A stretch of DNA of 64,000 nt, from assembly GCA_009739215.1 (NCBI GenBank), contig VSJF01000011.1:248001-312000 (forward strand), written 5' to 3'. Source of the DNA: Floccularia luteovirens (lineage: Eukaryota > Basidiomycota > Agaricomycetes > Agaricales > Squamanitaceae). Positions 23,901-36,592 of the stretch are shown piece after piece (within the stretch, counting starts at the first letter, position 1; each line of letters begins with the position of its first letter). The notes below the pieces were generated by a model. That model worked only from the letters and a program-made list of their open reading frames with translations. It made no database searches and was not told the DNA's origin. The position numbers and the translations under genes were made by a program.

Positions 23901-25209
23901 TGCACCTGTTGCAAAACTCGCCTCGATCCGTTCCGTCCTCGCCATAGCCGCTGCTGAAGACCTAGAGTTACATCAAATTGATATAAAAGGTGCATACCTG
24001 AATGGTGAACTCACAAATCGTGAGGTGATTTTCATGCAGCAGCCCCCTGGGTATCATGCACCAAATTCTACTGGCCTCGTTTGTCGACTTCGTAAAACGT
24101 TGTATGGCCTGAAACAATCTGGGCGTCGTTGGTATCAGAAACTCGTCGAAATCATGCTTACTCACCTTGGTTTCAAGCGCTCTGATGTTGATCAGGCAGT
24201 TTTCTTTCGTCGAAACGAGTGTGCATTAATCATAGTCCTTGTGCACGTTGATGACTGCACAATAGCAGCAACGTCGATTAACTTAATTACTAAGTTCAAA
24301 GCCGAGATTACCAAACACGTGGAAATTACCGACCTTGGCGAACTTCACTGGCTTCTCGGCATTGAGATCAAACGCGATCGTGCCAAACACACCCTCCACC
24401 TTTCCCAACGCTCATATATCGACTCTATTCTCCGTCGTTATGGCTTGCAAGACCTCAAGCCTGTTTCGATTCCCATGGACCCGAACGCTCGACTCACCAC
24501 AGCTCAGTCCCCATCGACTACAAACGAAATAGCCCAGATGCGCGATGTGCCGTATCACGAAGCCGTTGGATCGTTGATGTACGCGGCCCTTGGTACACGT
24601 CCAGACATTGCATTTGCTGTCCAAACGGTGTCTCGTTTCTCGATAAAACCTGGCCCTGCGCATTGGGAAGCCGTCAAACGAATTTTTCGTTATCTGAAAG
24701 GGACGATCGAGCTCTGGTTGACGTATGGGAGAAACAAGGGAGAACTTACCGGGTATACGGATGCAGATGGTAGCATGGCTGAGGATCGGCATGCTATCTC
24801 TGGGTACGCTTTTCTTATTCATGGCGGCGCCGTTTCATGGAGCGCTAAACGACAGGAAATCATCGCCCTGTCCACCACCGAAGCAGAATACGTTGCAATA
24901 ACGCACGCATCCAAAGAAGCCCTATGGCTTCGTTCCCTTCTTTCTCAAATCTTCGGCACTACACTCAAATCCACCACCTTGTTCTCAGACAACCAGTCAG
25001 CGATAGAACTCACAAAAGATCACCAATATCACGCGCGCACTAAACACATCGACATTCGTTTTCATTTCATTCGTTACATCGTCGAAAATGGTTCTCTTCG
25101 ACTTATCTACTGTCCCACAGATGAACAACTAGCCGATGCCCTCACCAAAGCTCTCCCGTCTGCAAAAGTGAAGCATTTTGCTTCCGAATTCGGACTCGCG
25201 CCCCCTTGA
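20930..25209 (+). pseudogene. copia gag-pol polyprotein, three lesions
   Basis: Gag starts at 20930 (MSNATSLSDTLSNSVPKLDS). One extra T near 21450-21460 shifts the frame inside Gag. The new frame carries the zinc knuckle CWHCEEKGHYKNKC (about 21690), the protease motif YDSGCSKHLT, a GAG-pre-integrase block with CESCIYAKA, and the integrase core (HSDLWGP, VLHSDRGGEYL, PPQNGVAERRNRT). A second extra base near 23100 shifts it again. Then a TAG at 23791-23793 replaces the expected Trp of SKWVFRAKKDA at the start of reverse transcriptase. RT continues normally (VRYKARLVAQGFSQ, VHVDDC) into RNase H (SWSAKRQEIIALSTTEAEYV) and stops at 25207-25209. Without these lesions it would be one long frame, as in many copia elements. 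Confidence 0.9.
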
Positions 25210-25216
25210 GGGGGAG

Positions 25217-25639
25217 TGTTGAAATAACAAGCGCGCGCAAGTCCAAACGCGCACCCAAATTCATCGGACATAACGCACCTTCATTTTATCATACCATTCC
25301 TTTTATTAACATCTGCGTCAATAACCATACCATTCCTTTTCCATGTCCTTCTTTGATCACTTAAAAGTAGATTCGTTTGTTTTCTCTTTTTACGCTACCT
25401 CAAAAAAGGTATAGCCTCTCTGCTCTTTAAATATTTAAACATCTTGATATTTTCTGAACACCTCAGTCGTTTGACCACGCAAACACTGAGGTGAGAACAT
25501 TCTTTATTTCCTTACAATTTATACTGATAGTAAAGTAGCTAGCGTGTTTACTATTAAGGTAAATAATATTATAGTCGTTTGACCACGCAAACACTGAGCT
25601 AGCGTGTTTACTATTAAGTTTCTTGTACGAAACTCTACA
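25217..25639 (+). repeat. copia 3' LTR
   Basis: 423 bp, identical by eye to the 5' LTR, preceded by a purine-rich tract and followed by the GATAC target duplication. Confidence 0.95.
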
Positions 25640-26290
25640 GATACCTCATTTTTGACCTACCAGCCCATAAAGACTTGACAATAATAAAAATAGAGGCTTA
25701 GACCAAAAAATCAGTAAGTCGTAGAGAGATGTAAAAGTTGGCTAACCATATCGAAATATCACAACGTATAAGGTGTACAATTCAGCTAACCATACCCAAC
25801 TGATACAGCTATCATCTATATTGTAAGCATCAAGTAAAGAGGAACTTAGTGAATTGGGCGTACTGCTGTAGTGATCGAAATAAATTAGGCAACAGCTTCA
25901 AATACAGAAGAATCCTGCACTTACTTGTAACGTGATGTTCGGAGCAAACCCAGTGGAAACTAGTAGAGGGGAAATTATATAAGAAAACAACGGAAACAAT
26001 GGGTAGAACGTCACAAACCATATGCGTAATATATATAAAAGATGTCCGAGCCATAACGACCAATAACATAAAGCCACCCGGTTATACTGCTTTTGTAGTC
26101 CCTATTCCATATAACACAAACCTCTTCGTCAAGATAGAGTAGGTGATGCCATAGAGATATAGTTAAGGAGAGCCCTAGGTCGAAAGGATTAGCATAGAGA
26201 CTTTAAAAGACAAGGAAGAGACATACACACGGGATATATGATTAGTGGAGTTGAGAGTGCTAGCGAGCCCTCAGAGGTATTTCTGGCCAC

Positions 26291-28425
26291 AAGTGTAGCA
26301 TTGGGATATGCCAATTCCATGATCGTGGGTGGACATGGAAAAATCTGAATTCCTTGCACTTAATAAGTATCTCTCATTTACCGAATGAACCTGTATCATC
26401 CGCTTAGTTGATCCCATCTTTATTGTTGTGCTAAGATCTTGACAAATAGTGCACCACTATCTGCGGGAAGGATATTTTGGAAGCTGATCTTAATGTCGTT
26501 GTAGAGTTCTAATTTCTTCCGAATTGATTGATACCAACATGGATTCAAAGAAGACTCTCAAATCACCTCGCCTCCTATTTAAGAGACATCATTTCGTCGC
26601 AGTTGAACAATTGATGTTGTGACCACTTGAAAGACTCCTTGTTGATTATCAAATTGAGAAGCATCCTACGAGTACAGATGCACATATGCCATGAGTTTGC
26701 GTGACTGCAAAAAACTCCTGGCCCATACCAAATACCAAACAAGTGTACAAGACTTCTACAAAGATTTGTTAGTCCCGGCCCAATTTCAGGAGTCTGCAAC
26801 TGGAAAGTCACATACGAGAACTTGAACTGCTGCACAATTCTTTTTCATGTTGCCACACTAAGTTTGTGTTCAACAGTCAACAATATTTATTGAAAATTCC
26901 TTGGCCAGCTAAGTAACCGTGTGAATGGGGGCCAGTGTACAGAGAGATCAGATCAGTTGAAGGTAACACTGGCTAACAATGTGACGAACTCACTTTTTAT
27001 TCGATGTACATATGTATTTACGGTGACATAATCCTTCTGAAGGTCATTCTTCCAATTGTTCTTTATAACAGATACCTGCCAGGTTGCCACATCTGTAGCT
27101 CAGTTGCTTGCGTATGTGGGTCCACAGAAACTTCCACTGGGCACACACGGCTCAGCATCACATCACGCACCTGGCAAAGTACAACTCGGATAATCACAGA
27201 GCATATATGACCGTAATAGTACTTGATGGAATTGGAAGATGATTTCGGGAGCAATGTGTATTGCACCAACCCCTAGCTAGGAAACAGGTGAATTACAGGC
27301 TCAGTTGACTTAGTACCGCGGCGCTAAATCTGATCTCTGTTTCCCAACGTTCATCCATGTAATGATGCAGGTGGGGGTTCTTGATTATCACTGCAATGGA
27401 TGATGATCGATGAGCGCTGAACTGTTACATAATCTAGGCTGTGTTAAACCTGGGTACTGAGTATACCCCAACCATGTCTACGTGTTCATAATAGCCCCAA
27501 ACTGCTGAGTATTATTGAACTTGCCGAATAGCCTGCTAGCTATTCGATAGAAGAGCATGACGCAGCAGAGCATTTATCGACCCGGAATGGGTGTACAATA
27601 TCTGAATGATAAAATTAACCGGCTGACATAAAGATACAGAGGTACGGTAACTGCTGTTTCGAAACGTATTAGACAACTTCAACGAACAAGAATAAACAAT
27701 AAGTAGTAATTTACATCTGGAGTGTGTTGTTCCGCTTCTCCCTTCGCATAGCACCGTCAACCCTCAGCATGCTCATATTCTCTCGCTCGATAGTAACGCT
27801 TGGTTCAGGCAGGTCACTTTGGCGGTCTCTTGTCCAGGCATTCCTTTACCTTACTTCTCTCCATCCCCATATACGTACAACATATCCAATTCGACTCATG
27901 GATACAGCACCAAGTATCTACTTATGCCTCGTGTTGTCCGGTTCCCATCCTACAAAAAACGTTACGGGAAATCGCTGTTTGGCCGCAATGTTTGCTTTCA
28001 TGTGGATCGCGGTTCATAGACGATATTGAGGAACTTCCAAATGGGTCACTTATACTCATTGGCTTAAGTAAAAATCCAAGATAGGAGCAGGGTAGGTTTC
28101 TTGTCAATAACCTCGTAGCAATTCTGGTAGAGTGGTTCGGTCAATCATAGTTTGTCGTTCCAACGGCAGAGAAATCGAGCAAAAAACCATTTGGAACTAG
28201 GTTATACAGTGATCTAGATGTGAAGTACGAGGTATCTGAGGCATGGACTAATGCGTGCTGAGATAATGATGAAATGGCCGGAAATACTGGTAGATGATAG
28301 CATACGAGTACATCGAACATAGAACAGGCCCAGATGGATTATTGGCCAGATATTCTAGCGTATGAATAAAAAAGACGCGATGTGACTGTCGTAGGTCACT
28401 GTATGGAATCTAGACCTTACTAGTA
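26291..28425. repeat. duplicated non-coding DNA between copies 3 and 4, includes block B2
   Basis: No gene recognised. About 26580-26840, reverse-complemented, aligns with the flank of copy 2 (7120-7380; shared text such as AATCTTTGTAGAAGTC against ATCTTTGTAGAAGTC). About 27230-27600 is the inverted copy of block B1 (6070-6300). Frames at 27724-28107 show no known domain. Confidence 0.5.
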
Positions 28426-29885
28426 CTATTCTTCCATACAATGAAACCCGTCCAAAACCTCTGCGCTCTTCTTAGCTTTGGAAAAGACAAGATAGTGATG
28501 TAATGGCAAAATGGCCGACGCGACACCTTGAAGTCTGCAACAGATTTGTCAGTAATCGATGATCTAATACTTGTGGCACCCTAATCATATCATACTGCAC
28601 AACAATCCCGTAGTATTTCAGCTAAGTTATGATGTCATATCAGGTATGACAGCAGAATAGTTCGATGAGCAGTCGGTACGTACATCACAGAACCAAAGAA
28701 TTAGAGCAGCAACAACTCGAATCACTTTAGATGTTGCATCACGTCAGCCACATCAAAGGGGTGGAATAAATTAATCTGACCAAAGCTGAGCTTTATATCT
28801 ATTTAGTTTTTGAAAAATTGATGTTGGAAAAAAAAGTTTTACTCACAAAATAGTAAAATGCGCCATCATGGTTTGCACTGGAGATGATTTGTTTATCCGA
28901 CAAGCGTGGCGCATCCAGCGCATTCACAACCATCGCTACAACTTGGATAAGATCCCCAATAGCCTAGACATTTCTTGTTGGACGAGTTATTCTGAAAATC
29001 AGCCAAGACCCGTACCTAGTGATGCTATCATCCACGGAAGTAGAGAGATCTTTCGCGATATGATACAAATCCCACCTGCCATGTGGCGAGATGGAGGAAT
29101 GACAAGAAAAGTACCTTTATCATTTTGTCAGAATTCAAATGATGAGAGGATATTAACTCGGCGAAGACGATAGTAACGTACTCTGAGCTTGAATAGCGGC
29201 CAACGCGCTCAGGACAGTGATTGGTGTGAATGACACGAACCAGGCTATGACAAGAATATACTTCATCTTCGTCCTACCAGCCCATAAAGACTTGATAGTA
29301 ACAAAAACAGAGACTTAAGCCAAAATATCAGTCGAAAGTGCGGGAAGGCACGATGTTGACTGACCATGCCGAAATATCATTACCAATGTGATCAGCATTT
29401 CAGTCAACCATCCCCAGCGTACACAACTAGCAAATAATTATAATCATTGAGTAAAGAGGAACTTTGTGAGAAAGGCGTACTGCTGGAGTGATCAAAATAG
29501 ATTAGACGGCGGCTTGGCTCATTAGAACCGCCGCACTTACTTGTAATGTTAAGTTCGAAGACAACCCAGATGAAACTAATGGCGAAATTTGAGAAAACAA
29601 CGGAAACAACAGGTGGAGGCTCACAAACCATATGAAGTATACATATAAGTGATGTCGGTGCCATATCGAGCAACAGCATAAAGCCACCTAGTTATAAAGT
29701 TTTTGTGGTCCGTATTCCATATAATGTCAACTTCTTCGTCAAGATAGAGGAGGTGATGCCAAATACATATGGTCAGAGAAAACCCTAAGTTGATAGAATT
29801 AGCTTCGAGACCTGAAAAGACAAAGAAAAGGCATACATGCGGGATATGTGATCAGTAGAGCCGAGAGTGAGCTCTCAGAGGTATT
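28426..29885 (-). pseudogene. DUF6533-type multipass membrane protein, copy 4
   Basis: Minus-strand blocks: SLSALLITYPAC, then NLGFSLTICIWHHLLYLDEE with VDIIWN, WLYAVARYGTDITYMY, LWAGRTKMKYILVIAWFVSF (about 29240-29290), a GGICIIS-type loop, DAPRLSDKQIISSANHDGAF with YYFV (about 28860-28940), and the tail HYLVFSKAKKSAEVLDGF ending at a TAG (28426-28428). One base separates the first two blocks from a common frame, unless a 25-nt intron (implausibly short) is invoked. Same family and same uncertainty as the other copies; this one has the best-preserved 3' half. Confidence 0.5.
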
Positions 29886-31267
29886 TTGGGCCACAAGTGT
29901 AGCATTGGAATGTGCCAATTCCATGATCAAAGATGGTCGAAAACCTGGATTCTTTGCACTAAATAACTATTTCCCACTACACCAATGTTTCCAAAACTTA
30001 ATCAGATCTATCTTTGGTACTACGCCAAAATCCCGGGCATCTAAAAAAATGCTATATTCGGTGTAACATTATCTCTGCAGGTAGCAAGTCAGGAGCAAAA
30101 TATTGAATTACATTCCTAAAACTGACAAGAAGAATTTTGATGATCACGTTGTTATGGGCACTCCCACTAATTTGGTCAAAGTACCCAAGAGTTGGTTTTA
30201 CACTGTATCAATGTGTTCATCAAAAGAAGGCGACATTTAAATCACACATACCCCACTTCCTATTGAAATACCACACTAGTACTTTGTCGGAATTGATGAA
30301 TTGATGTTATGACCATTTGAAGCAGTAGAAGAACTCCTCGGAAATTCCTACGAGTGCATTTGTACATATATTGTGAGTAGCATATTCACTTTGGCCAATG
30401 ATTGTCAATTTAATGCATACCTGCGTGAGTGCCAAACTTGAACCAAATGAAAAAAGTGAACAAGATTTGCTAGTCCTGGCCTTAATTCCGCAAGGAAAAG
30501 TAGCGAACGAGAACTGCCACATAGTTCCCGATATATGCAGGTGACTGAAGTGCTTTCATAGATTTCGTGCCGGCATCTTCTACATTGACCAACAACCCAG
30601 CGAAGACCTCTGCTTCATGAAAGGAGGACCAGTTATGCACTGGACAGTCGGAATTGCACTACAAAAACATGAATTTATCAATGACGTGTATTATTTACAG
30701 ACGGCCAAATCATTTAACATAAAGTTGCTCTTGTAATATTCCATAGCCAGAGAATATCTCCGACTATGGGATATCAAAGGGGGCAAAATTTATACTGGTA
30801 ATGATCTCGACGGCGTACATACATTTATCATAACATAATGAGTCTCGGCGTCAAAACTGATAGAGTATCCCTCACCTCGAGGAAAATTCGTAGTGGATTT
30901 TATACTTGCATTTGCATACATGCTTGCTACTGTATGTTTCAAGTCCAGTTCGGCATCTGATATAAAGATGGACTTGTCAGATATCTGACACAGCAGCGAT
31001 GCCACTTACACCCCCACAGGCCCAGATGCAATGGGGCTTATCTATCACCCATGCAGTTTCACAACCAGCACACTAAAGTGTGTGAAAACACAATTTTTAT
31101 GTCGGATGTCGAAGTGATTTGATATGCCAACTTTGATACGGTTTCATATGGTAATGATAGGACTGCTTGACTAGTGTATAGGGTACTATCTGTGGCGTTG
31201 AGTGGGGGCTCCGTGGTCAATCAGTTGCTGTGATTGGTTTCTGTGGGACAAGTTGAGAACGTTGGTG
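29886..31267. other. flank of copy 4 and spacer, no gene recognised
   Basis: The first ~700 bp are the shared upstream flank of the membrane-protein unit (for example TTGATGTTATGACC against TTGATGTTGTGACC in copy 3). The minus-strand frame at 30790-31005 (containing ELDLKHTVASMYANASIKST) is unassigned and may be chance. Confidence 0.35.
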
Positions 31268-32460
31268 TCTCGTTTGTTTACTGTTCAAAGGCGATAACCA
31301 AACAAACGACCTGTTTGAGTCAAGCGCTCATTGTGAACAAATTGTGTTTTGTTCGAACTACGCATGGCTGTCATCAAAATTTGAAAATTACTAGCTCATA
31401 CCTGAAATCACCTTCAAAAGCAAGGAGAGGGAATAAAGACATTCCTGACTACACGACCACACCAAGCCCGTTGGCTCCCGGGATATACACATTGCGCGGT
31501 GGCACAACGTCCGGAAAGAGGGTGCTCCTCAGGACATGTGGGGGCCATGGTATGAAAGTGTGATTCTGTTGCCTCACCTAATGAAGCTGTGGTGACACTT
31601 CGCCTCTAGGTATGATTGCTCTGGGAAATAGTTCGACTCAACTTGGGGCGACGTATTCTTACAGTAACGGACCCTGCGATATTTCAAAATAAGCAACAAA
31701 CGACGCCGTAATGATCTCAAGGTTGGAATTAGTCCGATGTATAACAAGATAAAGGCTAGCCATCTTCAGTCAGAAGAAAAATAGAAGTTGGACAGTAAAT
31801 ATAGTCCCGCCTTGAGTCAGCCAATCATTACCCACCATCAATCTTCACATCGCCGGACTTGTTAGTTGTGATGAGAGAAGGTGGAGGAGAGGGAAAGATG
31901 TAAGGTCTAGGTTGCCCTCGCAAGCTTTGAATCGTCCCTCTTGGAGGCGGACAATGTCTTTAGACCCGATTAAATTGACAATGATATGGACATACGATCA
32001 AGCGGCTAACATTGTACGACTGCTTTGAAGGGTTTCCCTCAGTTGATTCGCTCTGATTTTGCCCAACCTCGCCTATAGCTGATCTATTAGTTCTCAAAAT
32101 TCGACTTCACATATCCGTCTTCGAAGGGGAAAAGGCTCGCACTTCACGTCAGTCTCACTTCTTTTCTCCTGATGCAAAAAAGTCTACCGAAGGACCACTC
32201 CAAAACATATGCACATGCATACACGCGAACCATAGCGTAGTACCATCAATCATTTTCATGCAAAGGCAGTTTTACGCACCTCGGTAAGAAGCGATTCAAT
32301 TCAATATGAAACTGATCTAATTTCCCGAAGCAACACCAACTGCTGTTCAAATATATATACTGCCGTTACCTTGTGAGAGAGACGAAGTAGAGGTGCGTCG
32401 AGAACTGTTGCTATGGTACCACCTAATCCCACATCTATTTATCGTCAAATTTTTGCTCCC
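31268..32460 (+). repeat. direct repeat R1
   Basis: Matches 33811-35035 in the same orientation, colinear over about 1.2 kb with moderate divergence. Shared text includes CCGATAACCAAA-type and CTGTTTGAGTCAAGC (31300s and 33850s), GGCTCCCGGGATATACACAT (31474 and 34028), and GCTATGGTACCACCTAATC (32410 and 34970). Non-coding by eye. Confidence 0.8.
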
Positions 32461-32619
32461 TTCTCTAATTCTGGCTCTTCGTGAGCATGTTTCTCAGGCT
32501 GAGGCTTACGGATCCAGTTTTAACCTAGAGCTTCTTCTGTGATGTACACAAGATCTGTGACTTTTCTCCGCACCAGACCACAAATATCGCGCCTGACGAC
32601 ACATATGAAAATTTTCTTT

Positions 32620-33500
32620 CTATGTACTGGAGTCTGGGTCCGCAGATCTCTGGGTTCCTGGTGAAATTTGCGTATCTGATGGGGGGTATCATAACGTACA
32701 TGTTCATTGCGATTCATGATCTATTATAGAATCGCACAACGCCAGGATCAAGTTCTTCAAGCACATTCGTATCCACCCAAAGTGAATGGAGCATCATCTA
32801 TGGTACAGGCAATGCTAACCTGCAGAGTAAGTGTTTTCGACACATCAAGTGTTGCGGGTTACTCGCTGCCTAACTATCACTTTGGTGTCGCAACTCAAGT
32901 GTCCTTAGAATTTACCCCTGACCCGAGGTGGGGTGGGGTTATTAATGGTGTAATGAGACGTTATTTGATAACTCCATACTAGTCATGCTACCAGTCATTA
33001 GGGGTAACTTTTGAACTGTTGGTTTGGGTGGATCACTGTAAATGGAAAGAATGTTGGTATAACGCAAGGAATCGATGTGATTGTGTATGTGTCCATCCTT
33101 CTGATATCTTATAAGTACATTGATATTTTGATACTTATAGGAACCTCCCTGCCATACGTCCCTCCAGCAGATGCAGATGCTCTTCTCATCCAAATCAAGG
33201 GATCACAACCGTCGGAATGAGGGGAGACACCGTACTATGGATATGGATGACACTGTAGCACTTAGTTTCGGTGGACAACAATTCGAAATCGACCATCCAG
33301 ATTTTACACTCTCTCCGACCAGTGAGGGAAGCCCATGTAATTCAGCTATTGTAAATGGTCAGACCAACATATTTGCTCTTGATCTCGTTTTATACAAGGC
33401 TGGCGACACATTGTTGAAGAATGTTTATGTGATTCTTAACTATGATAACTTGCGGAGGTTAAATGCGAGTTTATTGATTGGGACTCATGGAATTGACTGA
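32620..33500 (+). pseudogene. A1 (pepsin-type) aspartic protease, degraded
   Basis: Blocks in A1 order: SADLWVPGEICVSDGG (about 32640), FDTSSVAGYSLPNYHFGVAT (32850-32910), GTSLPYVPPADADALL (33140-33190), VALSFGGQQFEIDHPDFTL (33257-33310), LVLYKAGDTLLKNVYVI (33390-33440). Pepsin-type enzymes need two DTG motifs. The first reads ESG (GAGTCTGGG before SADLW). At the second, GATACT is separated from GGAACCTCC by the four bases TATA. A stop and frame change follow KGSQPSE. Both catalytic aspartate motifs are therefore lost, and the gene cannot encode an active protease. It lies between the two copies of the 1.2-kb direct repeat. Confidence 0.7.
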
Positions 33501-33810
33501 CCTGGCAAGGGATGCATATAGGGCCTAAAGTAGACCAGGGAGACCACAAGTGTTGATTCTGGTTCTTTACAGGCCTGATAATATTTGCGTATTTGTCGGA
33601 GTGAAGAAATGGGAAGGAGGAGGTAAGGATTGATCATCGACCCGGTATATGACATATATATTTCAAGTGAGACTTCAAGTTAGAAGATGATACTCGCTGA
33701 AGTTTATATTTGATTTATTCTGGCTTTATTTGATCCTCTCCAGCGGCTACGGCAAGTTGGTGTTAGCCACAACCGCAAAAATACAGACATTCACCCGAAA
33801 GTCGAGTATT

Positions 33811-35035
33811 TTGTCTTGTTTGTTTACTGTTAAAGCCGATAACCAAATAAATGACCTGTTTGAGTCAAGCACTCATTAATATTGTTAACCAACTGCGTTC
33901 CGTTCAAACGATAAGTTGAGAATGGTTTGAACATTGCTAGCCCATACCTGAAATCACCTTCAAAAGCAAGGAGAGGGAAATGAAGGTATCTCGTAGAATA
34001 AATACATTCTTGATCGCACCACCACACAAAGCCCGGTGGCTCCCGGGATATACACATTGCGCAGTGGCACAACATCCAGAAAAGGGTGCTCCTCAGAACA
34101 TGTGGGGTCCATGGTTATGGTTCTGTTATCCCGCCTAATCCAATTCCGGTGACGCTTCGTCTCCAGGCATGATTGCTTCCGCAAATAGTTTGACTCGACT
34201 TGGGAGCGGCGTATTCTCTCCGAAATAGACCCTTCCACGACTGCGATAGTTAATAAAAAAACAACAAACGACGCCGCAGAAATCTCAAGCTCAAGGTTGG
34301 AATGGGTCCAATGCATAGCAAGATAAGGGCCAGCCACACCCAGTCGGAAGAAAAAAATTAAAAGTTAGATAGTAAACGTGGTACCCTTGAGTCAGTTAGT
34401 CATTGCCCACCATGCCTTCGCAAGTATGTATCACCGGACTGAGAGAAGATGGAGGAGAGGGAAAAAGGACAGATGTAAGGTCTGGGTTTCCCCCGCATGT
34501 TTTAAATATATCCTCCCTCTTGGAGGAGGCTGACAATGTCTTTTGACCCGATTGAAATGACAACAATGACATGGATATATGATTCAGGGGTTAACATTGT
34601 ACGACTGCTTTGAACGGTTTCCTCCAGTTGACTCGCTCTGTCTCTGCCCAACCTCACCAATAACTGATCGATTAGTTTTCAAAATTGGACCTAACATATC
34701 CTTCTTTGGAGGGGACAAGGCCCGCACTCTCACGTCGGTCACATATCTTCTTGCTTGACGCAGATGACTATGGAGAAAACTTACCTACATGCATACACAC
34801 GAATCATAACATAGTAAGCAGTTTTACTGACCCTAGTAAGAAGCGATCCAATTTTACGTTGAAACTCATCGAACTTCCCAGAATAACATCAACTGCTGTT
34901 TTCCTCAAACACACACACCGCTATTACCTTTATAAAAAAGCGAAATAGAGGTGCAACGAATAATTGCTGCTATGGTACCACCTAATCTCATTTATTCATC
35001 GTCATATTTTTGCTCCTTTCCATAATTCCTGGCTC
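33811..35035 (+). repeat. direct repeat R2
   Basis: Second copy of the repeat at 31268-32460. No protease-like sequence was recognised downstream of R2, although R1 is followed by one. Confidence 0.8.
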
Positions 35036-36592
35036 TTCATGGGCATGTACAGTAAGTACAGCATTTCCCTCGTTTTCTCGGGCTGGGGATTACGGTGACC
35101 CCCTGAGTTGTTTATAAATATACATTCTTTACAGCTCCTTACATTGGCTATCTACTGTATTATCACCACCCACGCTCGTGATATCAGGCTATATATTTCA
35201 CATGGGGACTATTCTCGTGGATCATAAATTAACCTTTTTTGCAAACCGGGACCAATTCGGAACGTTATCTATAATCTTTACATTCAAACCGAATTCTTCG
35301 GAAAATGTATACTTATACCAACCCTTCTTCGAAATTCCCATCTTCCACCTGCTGGCCCACACGAAATTGATAAATTTAAGACTAAATTGATCGGATTCCT
35401 TCAGGTTCCCTGTCCGAGATAAACACGAACGCTTGAGCGCTTGCTTACCATACCGACATATCCGCTTGGCACCTTCCTCCCCAAGAAAATTAATTTCAAA
35501 TGTTCCTAAGTAAAATCACACGCCACTCCAGCCTTCAACTTGGCCATGTATACTTAAGCTTAGTTGATGAATGATGCGAGTCTACCAATCTAGGTCAGTC
35601 ACATGTTGAATTTATGATGTATGATGGCTCAGAAAGAGGTTGGGAGCGGAATAGCTGGCACCCCTGCATGTAATTGACAAGGTTTTATCTTTATCAGAGA
35701 TGGAAAATGAAAGGACACCAAAACGTGAGGTAATGCTACACGAAAGAAAAGCATACCTTATATGCTTAGAATTAAGTTATATTGTTAGATTACATGCCCA
35801 ATGGTAGGAGATCTCGTTGATGAACAATTCAACCTTGAGCTTGAACTTCTGTGATTGTGATGTACATAAGACATGATGCATGTGAATGATGAATGATGTC
35901 GATGAGAAACGATCATTTTCTGTTTGTCTCATCGGATTGGGATCAGTTCGCTCTTTTGTTATCTGCAGGTGGTACTGAGTACCCGTTGTTAATGTCATTA
36001 CAACCCATATTATTGTCGATGTTGTTCCCCTCATGCATACAATAGAGAAAAAAAAAGTTTCAATAAAAGTTCGATGTCCATGGTTTATATACAATTTGCT
36101 TTGTTCGAGATAAATAAATAAAATACGTATGTTATGTGTTCAAAAGTAATAAGAGTACCAATGTATGTATGTGATGCCAAGTTAATCAAGTCTTGAAAGT
36201 TAATGAGAGTATCCTGTGCGAGACACAGAAGAGGGTAGATATGTGCGCAAAAAAAAATTGTTCATGCTCGTTTAAAGAATGTCGGTATTATATACTTGAA
36301 GCCTCTGGTGTAAACAAGTAAACTTGAGGAATGTGTGGTATTGATGATACAAATGAGATGAGACCGAAGGTTAGGGATGGGGTTGATGAGTGATGTGTTG
36401 GTGTCGAATTGTTATCCTTCTTCTATCGTACATCGGACATTGCTGCAGGCCAGGGGAAGTGTTTTGACGGGGATTGTAGGCATTATGGTTCGATAACAAA
36501 TTGGTCTGTCGGTGGCTGGACAAGAAAGTATACAGAGAGGGACCGAGTCAAAAGGAGAGGGGGCGTTGCGTAGATTTTTTATTTATTGCAAA
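35036..36592. other. intergenic, no gene recognised
   Basis: AT-rich. The plus-strand frame 35178-35390 and minus-strand frame 35777-36094 show no known domain. The 3' end would include the terminator of the next minus-strand gene. Confidence 0.35.

Larger units (their letters stand above)
20452..25639 (+). mobile_element. Ty1/copia LTR retrotransposon
   Basis: Complete structure of 5188 bp: 423-bp LTRs starting TGTTGAA and ending CTCTACA, gag-pol on the plus strand, a purine-rich tract GAGGGGGAG directly before the 3' LTR (about 25208-25216), and a 5-bp target duplication GATAC (20447-20451 and 25640-25644). The two LTRs read identical base for base, indicating recent insertion. Domain order protease, integrase, reverse transcriptase, RNase H identifies the copia superfamily. 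The primer-binding site should start at 20875 (GGTTATTGGGCCC), but I could not match it to a tRNA. Confidence 0.95.
19611..26290 (-). pseudogene. DUF6533-type membrane protein, copy 3, split by a copia insertion
   Basis: Minus-strand copy in two parts: 25640-26290 (5' part) and 19611-20451 (3' part), separated by the Ty1/copia element. The 5' part reads LGLSLTISLWHHLLYLDEEV, then a region equivalent to the RYGxD block, then ALWAGRSKMRY, which is the break point. The 3' part resumes LLVIAWFASTTPTS, a DAPRLSDKQIIS-like block, and the tail LPLHHYLVFSKAEKS...EEQSLNS ending at a stop at 19611. The coding frame matches on both sides of the insertion, so the gene was recognisable when the element landed. 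Part of its 5' half was already degenerate, as in the other copies. It is antisense to the retroelement. Confidence 0.6.
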
